Shown: positions 48,410 through 58,968 of the stretch, in pieces
How positions within the stretch are numbered: position 1 is the stretch's first letter
Layout of the letters: each line of letters opens with the position of its first letter
Assembly: GCF_000472965.1 (NCBI RefSeq)
Contig: NZ_AXAU01000001.1
Span: forward strand, 1,268,507-1,332,506
Direction: 5' to 3'
DNA: 64,000 bases
Source of the DNA: Bradyrhizobium murdochi
Lineage (GTDB): Bacteria > Pseudomonadota > Alphaproteobacteria > Rhizobiales > Xanthobacteraceae
Notes under the pieces: model-generated
The model's database searches: none
What the model saw: only the letters and a program-made list of their open reading frames with translations
What the model was told of the DNA's origin: nothing
Program-made: the position numbers and the translations under genes

Positions 48410-48510
48410 CCCTCATCCTGAGGAGCCCGCGGAGCGGGCGTCTCGAAGGATGTAGGCCACAGATGGGGCCTCATGGTTCGAGACGCGCTTCGCGCTCCTC
48501 ACCATGAGGG
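48410..48510 (+). repeat. 101-bp repeat, copy 1
   Basis: A 101-bp element with two hairpins (CTCATCCTGAGGAG and CTCACCATGAG type arms, with GCGCGCTTCGCGC-like inner stems). The reverse complement of 59614-59714 matches it with about one mismatch. The two copies are inverted and 11 kb apart, flanking guaB, Crp-like and RlmE genes. Confidence 0.85.
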
Positions 48511-48635
48511 TCTTATGACGCAGGACGTTTAACCGGGCTCGCTTGAACCACAAGCAGAGCCCAGACGACCAACCAGCGAGAATTCCGATGGTTCTGGTCT
48601 CGAACAGGCCTTGGAAAGCAATCCGCGAGCAGGCG

Positions 48636-49328
48636 ATGAACATCACCTCCCCGATCCTGACCGGCGCCGGCCGCGCCGCCGAGCTGCCCGGCGATTCCGT
48701 GACCTCCCTGCTCCGGGCCGTCGGATTCAGCGACGGTCCCGACGGCGGCCTTGGCATCGTGATGTCGGCCTTGGCCGGCATCGCCGCGGCGCTGGCGGTC
48801 GCGATCATGCTCTCCGTCTATTTCCACGGCGGCCACCGCAGCCGCCACGATCTGTTCAAACACGGGCTTGCCGCTTCCGCGGTGCTGGTCCTGCTCGCTT
48901 TCGCGATCTCGGACATCAGGCACGCGGCGCAGGCCTATCTCGGCCTCAATCCGGCAAAGCCCGCGGTGGAATTTGAAATCCGCCTGCCGAAGGCGACGTT
49001 GACGAGCGCCGCAGACATCCAGATCGAGCTGCTCACTGACCGGAACCAGAAACTGGCGAAGGTCGAGGGCGCGCTGGCCTCCGCGCCCGACGGCCGCAGC
49101 ATCTTGCGCGGGACGGTGACGCTGGATTATCGCACCACCGAGCGGATGATGGTGCTGAACCTGCCCGGCCGGGCCCAAAGCACGTTCCGCCTGCGGCTGC
49201 CGGCAAGCCCCTCGCATTCGGAGCAGTTCGGGCCGTGGCATCTGGCCGACGGCATCGTCCCCGCCAATGGCGACACGGTGACATCAGAGATTCATGACGC
49301 CTTCGCTATACGATACCGCGTGCTGTGA
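48636..49328 (+). CDS. hypothetical membrane-anchored protein
   Basis: A 230-residue protein. After a short N-terminus there is a hydrophobic helix (about residues 38-60, 'GIVMSALAGIAAALAVAIMLSVYF') and a second (about 72-90, 'LAASAVLVLLAFAIS'), then an extended beta-rich domain ('AVEFEIRLPKATLTSAADIQIELLTDRNQKLAKVEG') that probably lies in the periplasm. I do not recognise a family. The start is uncertain: ATG 48636 precedes the first conserved-looking part, but the frame is open to 48543. It stands alone between a repeat and the hydrolase gene. Confidence 0.6.
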   Translation: MNITSPILTGAGRAAELPGDSVTSLLRAVGFSDGPDGGLGIVMSALAGIAAALAVAIMLSVYFHGGHRSRHDLFKHGLAASAVLVLLAFAISDIRHAAQAYLGLNPAKPAVEFEIRLPKATLTSAADIQIELLTDRNQKLAKVEGALASAPDGRSILRGTVTLDYRTTERMMVLNLPGRAQSTFRLRLPASPSHSEQFGPWHLADGIVPANGDTVTSEIHDAFAIRYRVL

Positions 49329-49448
49329 CGCCCATTGAGATATGAGGATGGCGGAACGCTGGACACATTTGCTTTGACGCCAACAACCAGCGCTCTACTG
49401 TATCCCTGACGGTCGCCGAGAAAGAGCGGCCGCCGGAGGACAACAACT

Positions 49449-50417
49449 TTGCGATTTCGCGATCAGGACATTGTTTTCGCTGGCGGCGCCAAGGGACAGA
49501 ATATCGATATTCTCACCGCCAATCCGGTCAATTACTTCCACGTCATCAGCAATGCAGCCGAGCTGCCGAGACTTGTGGTCGACGGCAAGCTGTTCCTGCC
49601 GGCCTCGGATACTCGCAAACGAAACGGAAAGCTTCCGCTGGTGATGGTGGTGCCCGGCAGCCTCGGCGTTGCCCCCTCGCACCTGACGCATGCCGAAACG
49701 GTGGTCCGTGACGGCTTTGCGGCGTTTGTCCTCGATAGTTTCGGCGCGCGCGGCGTGACCTCGACGGTTGCCAACCAGACCCAGTTCTCCTTTGCCGCCA
49801 GCGCCTATGACGTGCTCGCGGCCTGGCAGGTGCTGTCAGCCCATCCGGAGATCGACGCATCCCGGATCGGCGCGCAGGGCCACAGCCGCGGCGGCTCGGC
49901 CGTGCTGACGGCAGCGACGCGCCGCTTCGCCGATGCGGTGGTCGGCGCCGGCGCCGGCTTTCGAAGCGTGCTCGCCGCCTATCCCTGGAGCGGTCATCAG
50001 TTCCTCGATCCGTCCGTCGACGAAACCGAAATCCGCGTCATCATGGGCGATGCCGATGAATGGTGCTCGCCGATGCAGGTGCAGGGCCATTGCCAGGCCA
50101 TCCGCCTCTCCGGCGGCAAGGCGACGATGCGGCTGATCGGCGGTGCACAGCACAGTTTTGACCGCGGCACCGGAATCGAGAACGTCGCTGAAGCGTCCGT
50201 CTCCCCCGCCGCGCCGACGGCCTATATCGCCAATGACGGCGCCTTCATCCATCCGCTTCAGGGCGTCGCGGAGAGCAAGCTCACCGACCGCGACCTGATG
50301 ATCTATGCGCTGAAGGCCGGCTATGGCCGCAAGGGCGCGACGATTGGAAGCCGCGACGGCGATGCTGAGCTGTTTCGGGAGGACATGCTGGCGTTTTGGC
50401 GACGGACGTTGGGGTGA
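49449..50417 (+). CDS. dienelactone hydrolase-like alpha/beta hydrolase
   Basis: A 322-residue alpha/beta hydrolase. The nucleophile elbow is 'GAQGHSRGGSAVL' (S146), the acid is in 'MGDADEWCSP', and the base is in 'GGAQHSFDRG'. The 'VVPGSLGVAPSHL' region forms the oxyanion part. The family includes dienelactone hydrolases and esterases. A TTG at 49449 has GGAGG about nine bases ahead. No signal peptide is seen, so the enzyme is probably cytoplasmic. Substrate unknown; in soil bacteria these enzymes often degrade plant or aromatic esters. Confidence 0.85.
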   Translation: MRFRDQDIVFAGGAKGQNIDILTANPVNYFHVISNAAELPRLVVDGKLFLPASDTRKRNGKLPLVMVVPGSLGVAPSHLTHAETVVRDGFAAFVLDSFGARGVTSTVANQTQFSFAASAYDVLAAWQVLSAHPEIDASRIGAQGHSRGGSAVLTAATRRFADAVVGAGAGFRSVLAAYPWSGHQFLDPSVDETEIRVIMGDADEWCSPMQVQGHCQAIRLSGGKATMRLIGGAQHSFDRGTGIENVAEASVSPAAPTAYIANDGAFIHPLQGVAESKLTDRDLMIYALKAGYGRKGATIGSRDGDAELFREDMLAFWRRTLG

Positions 50418-50439
50418 CGTCTGAGATCCACCACATAAA

Positions 50440-50555
50440 AAGTCGTCATCACCCGCGAAAGCGGGTGATCCAGTATTCCAGCGACGCTGATGATCGAATC
50501 GAGAAGCCGCCGCGTACTGGGTACCCCGCCTTCGCGGGGTACGACGATTGAGGGT
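50440..50555 (+). repeat. dispersed repeat with two hairpins, copy 1
   Basis: Contains CACCCGC-gaaa-GCGGGTG, the words CCAGTATTCCAG and GCGTACTGG and a CCCCGC-cttc-GCGGGG hairpin. A diverged copy in the same orientation is at 63490-63600. It follows the dienelactone-hydrolase-like gene. Confidence 0.6.
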
Positions 50556-50622
50556 GGGCGATAAAATCCCGTCATCGTTCTGACTCCAGACGCGGCGATA
50601 ATCCGTCCAAAAGGAATACTGC

Positions 50623-51456
50623 ATGTCCGAATTTCGCCTGACGCAAATTTCCGACACCCACCTCGCGCGCCGACTGCACGAACTCACCGACAATTTTCAT
50701 CGCGTCAGCGAATATATCGATGCGACGCGGCCGGACCTCGTCGTCAACACTGGCGATCTGGCGTTCGATGCGCCGTCCAGCCGGGACGACCTGATATTTG
50801 CCAGGGAATTGCACAACGCGCTGCCGGTGCCGTGCAGGTACTTGCCGGGCAATCACGACGTCGGCGACAACCCGACGGAAGTCGCCCCTGCGCCGAAGGA
50901 TCTGGCGACAGAGAACGAACGGTAGAACTATCTTTCCGTGATCGGCGAAGACCGCTGGCGCTTCGATGCGGCCGGCTGGTGCTTCATCGGATTGAACTCG
51001 CTGATCATGAATACCGGGATCGAGAGCGAGGCGGAGCAGTTCGGCTGGCTGGCTTCAGAACTGGGGCGTGTGAACGGCAAGCCGGTCGCGCTGTTCCTGC
51101 ACAAGCCGCTGTTTTTGAACGCACCTGATGACCCCGAGACATCAGACACGGCGATCCGCTATGTGCCGCAGCCTCGGCGCAGAAATTTGATCGAAATGTT
51201 TTCGAAGGTCGATCTGCGGCTGGTCGCCTCAGGCCACGTCCATCAGCGTCGCGACTTCACCTATCGTAACACGCGCCACGTCTGGGCGCCGTCGACAGGC
51301 TTCATCCTTCCCGAACGAATTCAGCCGGTCATCGGCATCAAGGAAGTCGGGCTGGTAGAGTATCGTTTCCAGCCCGACGCCCTTGAAGTCCGGTACGTCA
51401 AGGCGCCCGGACAAACCGATGTTGATCTGGATTCACTGATTGGCAGGAAACCCTAG
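50623..51456 (+). pseudogene. metallophosphoesterase, interrupted by an amber codon
   Basis: A calcineurin-like phosphoesterase of about 277 codons in one frame. Metal-binding blocks are 'ISDTHLARR' (D, H), 'VVNTGDLAFD', 'LPGNHDVGD' and 'SGHVHQRRDF' (HxH). Codon 101 is TAG (50923-50925) where one base change from CAG (Gln) would restore the frame to 'NERQNYLSVIGEDRW'. All blocks are otherwise intact. So this strain either lacks the enzyme or reads through, or the base is a sequencing error. A second start at 50938 would lack the N-terminal metal ligands. Confidence 0.88.
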
Positions 51457-51459
51457 ACC

Positions 51460-51726
51460 TCAGTACTCCCGCTCAATGAAGTAGGAACCATCATCCCAGG
51501 GCTGTGACGCAAATGCGCCCACGCGTGGAGCCGGGTGAAACCGGTTACCATAATAGTAGCCTGGGGGCGTGGTGGTCCTGACGCCATAGCCACCTGTGAC
51601 GTAAGCTGAGTTCGGATAGCTATAGCCCATCACACCGGGTTCCTGATAGACCACTTGAGCCATCGCAGGAGTGGCCAGCATCGTGGCGGCAACCATGCCG
51701 AGCGATAGTTTCTTGAAGATCGTCAT
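51460..51726 (-). CDS. hypothetical small exported protein
   Basis: An 88-residue protein with a signal peptide (residues 1-23, ending AMA) and a tyrosine/glycine/proline-rich mature part ('GYSYPNSAYVTGGYGVRTTTPPGYYYGNRFHP'), likely disordered or surface-associated. I do not recognise a family; many small exported proteins of this composition occur in related bacteria. It is transcribed toward the phosphoesterase gene, with their ends three bases apart. Function unknown. Confidence 0.65.
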   Translation of the reverse strand: MTIFKKLSLGMVAATMLATPAMAQVVYQEPGVMGYSYPNSAYVTGGYGVRTTTPPGYYYGNRFHPAPRVGAFASQPWDDGSYFIEREY

Positions 51727-51843
51727 TTGGCTTCTCCATTAGATGTCAGAGGCCAACGACAGTTTCGAAGGGACGTTCCGCCACCTCAAGTAGGCGTGAG
51801 TTTCTTGGTTGAGGGTTCCCCGGAAACCCGGGGCGCGCCGGTT

Positions 51844-52869
51844 TCAAATCTTGTCCGGCCCGACGCGCACCAACTGCTTGCCGAAATTGGCGCCCTTCAG
51901 AAGTCCCATGAACGCTTCAGGCGCGCTCTCAAGGCCTTCGGTGACGAACTCCTTGTGCTTGACCTTGCCCTCGCGCACCCACCCCGACATGTCGCGCAGG
52001 AAGTCGCCGTGGCGCGCAGCGAAATCGCTGACGATGAAACCGCGGATGGTCAGGCGCTTGGTCAACACCGCGCGCATCAGCGACGGCGCCCATTTCGGCG
52101 CCACCGCCTGCGTGTCATTGTAGTGCGCGATCAGGCCACAGACCGGAATGCGCGCAAACGCATTGAGCAGCGGGAATACCGCTTCGAATACGGCGCCGCC
52201 GACGTTCTCGAAATAGACGTCGATGCCTTTTGGGCAGGCATCCTTCAACTTGGCCGCGAGATCAGGGTCGCGGTGATCTAGGCAATCGTCGAAGCCGAGT
52301 TCATTCTTGACGTAAGCGCATTTGTCCTTGCCGCCGGCGATGCCGACCGCGCGGGCGCTCTTGATCTTCGCGATCTGGCCGACCGCCGAGCCGACCGCGC
52401 CGGAAGCGGCCGCGACAACGACGGTCTCGCCCGCCTGCGGCTTGCCGATGTCGAGCAGGCCCGTATACGCCGTCATGCCGGGCATGCCGAGCACGCCGAC
52501 TGCAGTCGAGATCGGCGCGATTTTCGGATCTATTTTTGCAAGGCCCTTGCCGTCGGAGACCGCATGCGTCTGCCAGCCGGCGCGCGACAGCACGATGTCG
52601 CCCTTGGCGAAGCCGGGATTGTTCGAGGCGATCACCTCGCTGACGGTGCCTGCTTCCATCACGCCGCCGATCGGCACCGGCTGCGCATAGGACGGCCCGT
52701 CACTCATGCGCCCGCGCATGTAGGGATCGAGCGACAGCCAGATGGTGCGAAGGAGCACCTCGCCAGCACCCGGCGTCGGGATAGGGCAATCCTCGAGGCG
52801 GAAGTCAGAGGGTTTTGGTTCGCCGACGGGGCGCGAGGCGAGAACGATGCGTTTGGCTGATGCGGACAT
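51844..52869 (-). CDS. MDR-superfamily NADP oxidoreductase (CurA-like)
   Basis: A 341-residue medium-chain reductase without structural zinc motifs, of the leukotriene B4 dehydrogenase/CurA subgroup. It shows 'LSLDPYMRGRMSDGPSY', the cofactor loop 'VVVAAASGAVGSAVGQIAKI' and 'VYFENVGGAVFEAVFPLL'. Such enzymes reduce alpha,beta-unsaturated carbonyls with NADPH. The C-terminus 'PEAFMGLLKGANFGKQLVRV' is normal. It stands alone upstream of a hairpin repeat; the substrate is not known. Start ATG 52869 is supported by GGAGG about nine bases ahead. Confidence 0.9.
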   Translation of the reverse strand: MSASAKRIVLASRPVGEPKPSDFRLEDCPIPTPGAGEVLLRTIWLSLDPYMRGRMSDGPSYAQPVPIGGVMEAGTVSEVIASNNPGFAKGDIVLSRAGWQTHAVSDGKGLAKIDPKIAPISTAVGVLGMPGMTAYTGLLDIGKPQAGETVVVAAASGAVGSAVGQIAKIKSARAVGIAGGKDKCAYVKNELGFDDCLDHRDPDLAAKLKDACPKGIDVYFENVGGAVFEAVFPLLNAFARIPVCGLIAHYNDTQAVAPKWAPSLMRAVLTKRLTIRGFIVSDFAARHGDFLRDMSGWVREGKVKHKEFVTEGLESAPEAFMGLLKGANFGKQLVRVGPDKI

Positions 52870-52943
52870 GGATGTTCCTCCGGTCCCTGCTTGTTGCTTT
52901 TCATCGTTGGGAGCGTAGCGAAGGACTGAGGTAATCGGAAGCC

Positions 52944-53018
52944 GTCATTCCGGGATGGTGCGTAAGCACCAGACCCGGAATCTCGAGATTCCGGGTTCGC
53001 TTCGCGCCCCGGAATGAC
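52944..53018. terminator. hairpin repeat after guaB
   Basis: A 75-bp element resembling 46501-46573, with outer arms GTCATTCCGGG and CCCCGGAATGAC and an inner CGGAATCTCGAGATTCCG palindrome. It begins ten bases after the guaB stop codon. Likely a terminator. Confidence 0.6.
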
Positions 53019-53027
53019 TGACGGAAA

Positions 53028-54584
<1,557 letters not shown>

Positions 54585-54740
54585 CTACCGGCATCGCCGT
54601 CGAATCGAAGCCCATCGGTGGGGTTGACGGTGGTCGATAGCATGGCGGCACGCCGAATCAAAGCGTTTGACGGCTATGCACAGACTTTTCCGGAAACGCC
54701 GCAATCCCAAGGGCTTAGGGCAAGAGTTTACGGGAGGGCC

Positions 54741-54989
54741 TTACGGCCGATAGCCCGGCGGCGGCCCGTGCTGGCGGATCGCCTCCACCACCTCGCGGTG
54801 CCGGCGGTCCTCCCGCTTCATGTGAACCGCGATCAGCGCATGCGCCGACGGCACCAAGAGCAGGACGTGGAAGATCAGCCCGAAAACCAGGCAAAACACG
54901 ATCAGGACCAGGTTGAAGATCGCCGAAAACGGCTGCCCGTTCAGGAGCAGCCCGAGCGGCGGCAACAGCGCGGCGAGAACGTAGATCAT
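54741..54989 (-). CDS. YqaE/Pmp3-like small membrane protein
   Basis: An 82-residue protein with two membrane helices ('IYVLAALLPPLGLLLNGQPFSAIFNLVLIVFCLVFGLIFHVLLLVPSAHALIAVH') in the pattern of the YqaE/Pmp3 proteolipid family, including the 'PPLGLLL' turn. The C-terminal 30 residues are basic and polar. Relatives change expression under salt or membrane stress, but no function is fixed. It stands alone; no strong ribosome binding site is seen. Family fit is moderate because the second helix is longer than usual. Confidence 0.65.
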   Translation of the reverse strand: MIYVLAALLPPLGLLLNGQPFSAIFNLVLIVFCLVFGLIFHVLLLVPSAHALIAVHMKREDRRHREVVEAIRQHGPPPGYRP

Positions 54990-55127
54990 CGTGACCTCCA
55001 GCGGCTGGCGCGGTGCATACCAGCGTCACGCAGGATTTAGGTGGTTTGCCCGGTTTCGCAATGGCTTGTGTGACGGCGGGATGATACAGCGCCCCCGCCT
55101 GCCTTTCTCTCCAGTCCCCCGATCCCG

Positions 55128-56606
55128 ATGGACAAGCAACGCCTGATCCCGCTGATCGTCGCCACCGCGCTGTTCATGGAGAACATGGACTCGACGGTGA
55201 TTGCGACCTCGCTGCCGGCGATCGCGGCTGACATCGGCACCAGCCCGCTGACGCTGAAGCTGGCGATTACGTCCTATTTGCTCTCGCTTGCGGTGTTCAT
55301 TCCGGCGAGCGGCTGGACCGCCGATCGTTTCGGTGCGCGCATGGTGTTCTCGATCGCCATCGGGGTATTCATGATCGGGTCGATCGGGTGCGCGCTGTCG
55401 CAGAACATCACCCATTTCGTCATTGCCCGCATTCTGCAGGGCATGGGCGGCGCGATGATGACGCCGGTCGGGCGGCTGGTGCTGTTGCGCTCGATCGACA
55501 AGAGCGCGCTGGTCAATGCGATGACCTGGGTAACAGTGCCGGCTCTGGTCGGGCCGGTGATCGGCCCGCCGCTCGGCGGCTTCATCACCACCTACTTCTC
55601 CTGGCACTGGATCTTTCTGATCAACATTCCGATCGGGCTGCTCGGCATCTTCATGGCGATGAAGTACATCGACCCGATCAAGAGCGAGGATCCCGAGCGC
55701 TTCGATCTCTACGGGCTGGTGCTGGCCGGGATTGGGCTAGCCGGCATCGCCTTCGGCCTCTCGGTCGCGGGTCTCAATCTGTTGCCCTGGCCGATTATCG
55801 CGGGCCTCGTCGCGGTTGGCACCATCTCGATGACGCTCTATGTCATGCACGCGAAACGAACCGGCTCGCCGGTGCTGGATTTCTCGCTGCTGCGGCTGTC
55901 CACCATGCGCGCCAGCATTATCGGCGGCTTCCTGTTCCGGCTCGGCATCGGCGCGCTGCCGTTCCTGCTGCCGCTGTTGATGCAGGAAGGTTTTGGGTTG
56001 ACGCCGTTCCAGTCCGGCCTGGTGACGTTTGCCTCGGCCGTCGGCGCCATGGGGATGAAGACACTGGCCGCACGCATCATCCGCGCCTTCGGCTTCCGCT
56101 ACATGATGACGGTCAACGCCGTCATCAGCGCGGGCTTTCTCGCGGCCTGCGCATTGTTCACGGTGACGACGCCGCTGTTGCTGATTTTCATCATCCTGGT
56201 GGTCGGCGGCTTCTTCCGCTCGCTGCAGTTCACCGCGATCAACACCGTCGCCTATGCCGAGGTCGAGCCGGCGCAGATGAGCCGAGCCACCACGCTCGTC
56301 AGCGTCAACCAGCAATTGACGATTTCGGCTGGCGTCGCCGTCGGCGCATTCTCGGTGGAATCGACCATGCTGTACCAGCATGTCACAGAGCTGAGTGCCG
56401 GCGTATTCCCGCCCGCCTTCCTCGTGGTTGCGATCATCTCGGCGGCGTCGGCATACTTCTTCTGGCAGATGCCTGACGACGCCGGCCACGAGATTTCAGG
56501 GCGCAAGGTCGTCGAGATTTCCAGCCGCAAGGGTGCGGAAAAAGCAGCGACCAAGAAGGCCGCCAGTGAAGGCACCGAGGACGCGCGTGATCAGCGGCTG
56601 GGGTAA
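55128..56606 (+). CDS. DHA2-family MFS drug exporter (EmrB/QacA type)
   Basis: A 492-residue transporter with about 14 helices. 'FMENMDSTVIATSLPAIAADIG' (helix 1 region) is a DHA2 signature, followed by 'PASGWTADRFGARMVF' (motif A) and 'GPVIGPPLGGFITTYFSWHWIFLINIPIG' (motif C). The C-terminal tail is polar and Lys/Ala-rich. It probably exports an unknown drug or metabolite with protons. The gene has no regulator beside it. It converges with the Crp-like gene. Confidence 0.93.
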   Translation: MDKQRLIPLIVATALFMENMDSTVIATSLPAIAADIGTSPLTLKLAITSYLLSLAVFIPASGWTADRFGARMVFSIAIGVFMIGSIGCALSQNITHFVIARILQGMGGAMMTPVGRLVLLRSIDKSALVNAMTWVTVPALVGPVIGPPLGGFITTYFSWHWIFLINIPIGLLGIFMAMKYIDPIKSEDPERFDLYGLVLAGIGLAGIAFGLSVAGLNLLPWPIIAGLVAVGTISMTLYVMHAKRTGSPVLDFSLLRLSTMRASIIGGFLFRLGIGALPFLLPLLMQEGFGLTPFQSGLVTFASAVGAMGMKTLAARIIRAFGFRYMMTVNAVISAGFLAACALFTVTTPLLLIFIILVVGGFFRSLQFTAINTVAYAEVEPAQMSRATTLVSVNQQLTISAGVAVGAFSVESTMLYQHVTELSAGVFPPAFLVVAIISAASAYFFWQMPDDAGHEISGRKVVEISSRKGAEKAATKKAASEGTEDARDQRLG

Positions 56607-56716
56607 CTCGCGGCGCATTTTCACGCCCGAATGCCGGATTTTCCCGTTTCTGTGCCGCACCGAACATCCTGCACCCGTCGAGCCGTTGCGGCCCGGCAAT
56701 CCGGGTCAACGACCTC

Positions 56717-57535
56717 TCAATGACCCCTTGGCCGATGGCCGGTCGCTCCCCGCGTCGGAGTGCGCTGCCGCACTTCGTCCGCGTGGGCAGGCAGGGACGC
56801 TTCGGCGCCAAGCGGCGGCGCTTTCATGTCTTCCGTCAGGAAGATGCGATCGATTCTACGGCGCATGAGTTGGTAGCACTCGCATGTCGCCGCTTCGAGC
56901 CGCTTCCTGTCAATCTCAATCGAGCTGCGCCGATTGGATCGGATTCCACCGGAGTCGCGCAGCTTGCATACGACATGCGTCACCGTCGGGCGGCGCACAC
57001 CGAGCAGTTCCGAAAGCGTCTGTTGCGTCAGCGGCAGGATGTCGCCGTCGGCACGATCGTGGAGTTGCAGCAACCATCTTGCCAGGCGGGCCGTTACCGA
57101 GTGCAGCGCATTGCAGGCTGCGACGTGCTGGAATTGGGCCAATAGCGCCCTGGTGTGAATTTGAACCGCTCCCCTCAAGGCGCTGCTGCGTTCAAGCGCC
57201 GCCTGAAATTGTGCCGGCGAAATCTGCAGCGCGGTCCCTACCACCCGCACCACCGCCGTCATCGGAGAGCGGGAGGGCCCCAGCGTCGACAGAACGCTCA
57301 CGGCTCCCTCGTTGCCGACGACGGCGGTCGCGACCGTTTGTCCGCTCGGCATATCCATGACGAAGGCGATCAGGCCGGTAAGGGGGAAATAAATCCGTTC
57401 TATGGGATCGCCCGACCGCACCAGCACGGCGTCCCGTTCGAGGGTGACCAGTCGGAAATGACGCACAAGCAGATCGAGATCTGCCGGTGGCAACGCAGCT
57501 AACAATCGATTACCAACTCTGGTCCTCTGCTCCAT
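56717..57535 (-). CDS. Crp/Fnr-family transcriptional regulator
   Basis: A 272-residue regulator. The cyclic-nucleotide-binding-like domain covers residues ~15-130 ('RDAVLVRSGDPIERIYFPLTGLIAFVMDMPSGQTVATAVVGNEGAVSVL'), but the ligand-contacting Arg and Glu of CAP are not obvious, so the signal is open. The C-terminal helix-turn-helix is 'LTQQTLSELLGVRRPTVTHVVCKLRDSGGIRSNRRSSIEI'. A C-terminal tail of about 60 residues follows. The ATG at 57535 has AAGGAG ten bases ahead. Two direct repeats upstream (57630-57662) may be its own operator. Confidence 0.9.
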   Translation of the reverse strand: MEQRTRVGNRLLAALPPADLDLLVRHFRLVTLERDAVLVRSGDPIERIYFPLTGLIAFVMDMPSGQTVATAVVGNEGAVSVLSTLGPSRSPMTAVVRVVGTALQISPAQFQAALERSSALRGAVQIHTRALLAQFQHVAACNALHSVTARLARWLLQLHDRADGDILPLTQQTLSELLGVRRPTVTHVVCKLRDSGGIRSNRRSSIEIDRKRLEAATCECYQLMRRRIDRIFLTEDMKAPPLGAEASLPAHADEVRQRTPTRGATGHRPRGH

Positions 57536-57629
57536 CACGGGAATACTCCTTCCCAGACGGAGGCGCGGCTCGCTTGCAGAAAATTCCCGGCGGCGTTCGG
57601 GCTGCATGCGACAAACAGACCGCGCCTGA

Positions 57630-57662
57630 GTACTGAAGTACAAATACTGGGTACTGAAATAC
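57630..57662. promoter_or_regulatory. direct repeats upstream of the Crp-like gene
   Basis: GTACTGAAGTAC (57630-57641) and GTACTGAAATAC (57651-57662) are 21 bp apart, two helical turns, with a third TACTGGGTA word between. They lie about 100 bases upstream of the Crp-like ATG, between it and the RlmE gene. Likely operators for autoregulation. Confidence 0.55.
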
Positions 57663-57760
57663 GCCGCTACGGGAGAAAGTTCCAAGGATTCGACACGTGA
57701 TCCGGCCCGGGACTGCAACCGTTGGAGACGCTGTCCAGTCCTCGCGCCGTCCCGGTTGCG

Positions 57761-58444
57761 CTAGTTGCGGTGCCCTCGAAATCCCATCGCCAGCACGTAG
57801 CGCTCCGAGGAGTCCTGCCGGCTTGAGGCCGGCTTGACGTGACGCACGCTGGAAAAGTCGCGCTTCAATTGGGCGACGAGCTCGGCATCGGCGCCGCTTT
57901 GAAAGACCTTTGCCAGGAACGTCCCGCCGGGATTGAGCACCTCGGCGGCAAAGGCCGCGGCCGTCTCGACGAGGCCGATGATGCGGAGCTGATCGGTCTT
58001 GCGGTGGCCGGTGGTGTTGGCCGCCATGTCGGACATCACGACATCGGCGCGCCCGCCCATCATTGCGATCAGCTTTTCGGGTGCGTCCTCGGCCAGAAAG
58101 TCGAGCTGCGCGAAATCGACGCCGGGAATTTCCGGCATTTCCAGCAGATCGATCGCGACCACTTTACCCTTGCCATTGATCGCGCCGACACGCTTGGCCG
58201 CGATCTGGCTCCAGCCGCCGGGGGCGGCGCCAAGATCGACCACGGCGTTGCCGGGCTTGAGAAACCGATACTTGTCGTCGATTTCGATCAACTTGTAGGC
58301 CGCCCGCGAGCGATAGCCCTCCCGCTTGGCCTTCGCCACATAGGGATCGTTGAGCTGCCGCTCCAGCCAGAGCTTTGACGACAGCTTGCGCTTGCCCGCG
58401 CTCTTGACCGTGACGTGCAGCCGTCCGGTGGTGTCTTTCGCCAT
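57761..58444 (-). CDS. rlmE: 23S rRNA (uridine-2'-O-)methyltransferase RlmE
   Basis: A 227-residue FtsJ-type methyltransferase that methylates U2552 of 23S rRNA. '[61 protein letters not shown]' opens the protein with the SAM motif, '[18 protein letters not shown]' carries the catalytic Asp, and '[10 protein letters not shown]' the Lys. Length is normal. ATG 58444 begins the basic N-terminus. In related genomes the gene directly follows ppx; here the two are about 1.4 kb apart, with a remnant, a phasin gene and a repeat between them. Confidence 0.95.
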   Translation of the reverse strand: MAKDTTGRLHVTVKSAGKRKLSSKLWLERQLNDPYVAKAKREGYRSRAAYKLIEIDDKYRFLKPGNAVVDLGAAPGGWSQIAAKRVGAINGKGKVVAIDLLEMPEIPGVDFAQLDFLAEDAPEKLIAMMGGRADVVMSDMAANTTGHRKTDQLRIIGLVETAAAFAAEVLNPGGTFLAKVFQSGADAELVAQLKRDFSSVRHVKPASSRQDSSERYVLAMGFRGHRN

Positions 58445-58554
58445 ATCGATACTTGTCTTGAAAATGCCAGCCCGGACCCGGAGCCTGGAATCAGTAGCAC
58501 GGAAGTGGATGCGCATTGAAGCGAGTATGATGAGCCGCCGGACCCACCATCTAA

Positions 58555-58690
58555 CGCCAGCCCCGTTTGCCATGGAACAACACGACGCACCGAGCTGCCG
58601 GGTCACCCCGTTCGAGGTAATGCAGCCGCACGCCATCGCAGTCGATGAAACTGCCGATCGACGGGTTCTTCCGCTCGGCCGTGACCTGAG
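58555..58690 (-). pseudogene. alpha/beta hydrolase N-terminal remnant
   Basis: On the minus strand the sequence reads '[24 protein letters not shown]' and then '[14 protein letters not shown]', the typical opening strands of an alpha/beta hydrolase up to the oxyanion HG motif. No downstream continuation with a nucleophile elbow is present. It sits just upstream of RlmE. A short dead fragment. Confidence 0.6.
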
Positions 58691-58968
58691 AAAACTATAA
58701 TCCCAATCGGCAGAACAAGCGGACACCTAAGATGCTTCGGCAGTGGACATTCGCTGAGCCTCGTGCCGTGCCTAGCGATCCGAAATGCGGCGGGTGAAGA
58801 GCCAGTCTGCGGCATAACCACGACATGTTGCCGACGTTCCTAAGCAGTCGTTGCGAACTAAGCGAGGTGTGCGGAAAAGATCGGAAGGCTTGGAACGGTC
58901 GCACAGCGATTGCGTTGCTCGGGTCGGAGCTGGGGGAGTCATTAACCTGCAATCAGCGGAGAACTAAG

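Noticed and set aside
50938..51456. A stand-alone phosphoesterase gene starting after the amber codon
   Set aside because: It would lack the N-terminal metal-binding aspartate, histidine and GNHD motif, which are in frame upstream.
55388..56476. A 362-codon alternative frame in the DHA2 exporter
   Set aside because: Arginine- and alanine-rich out-of-frame translation of a real membrane protein.
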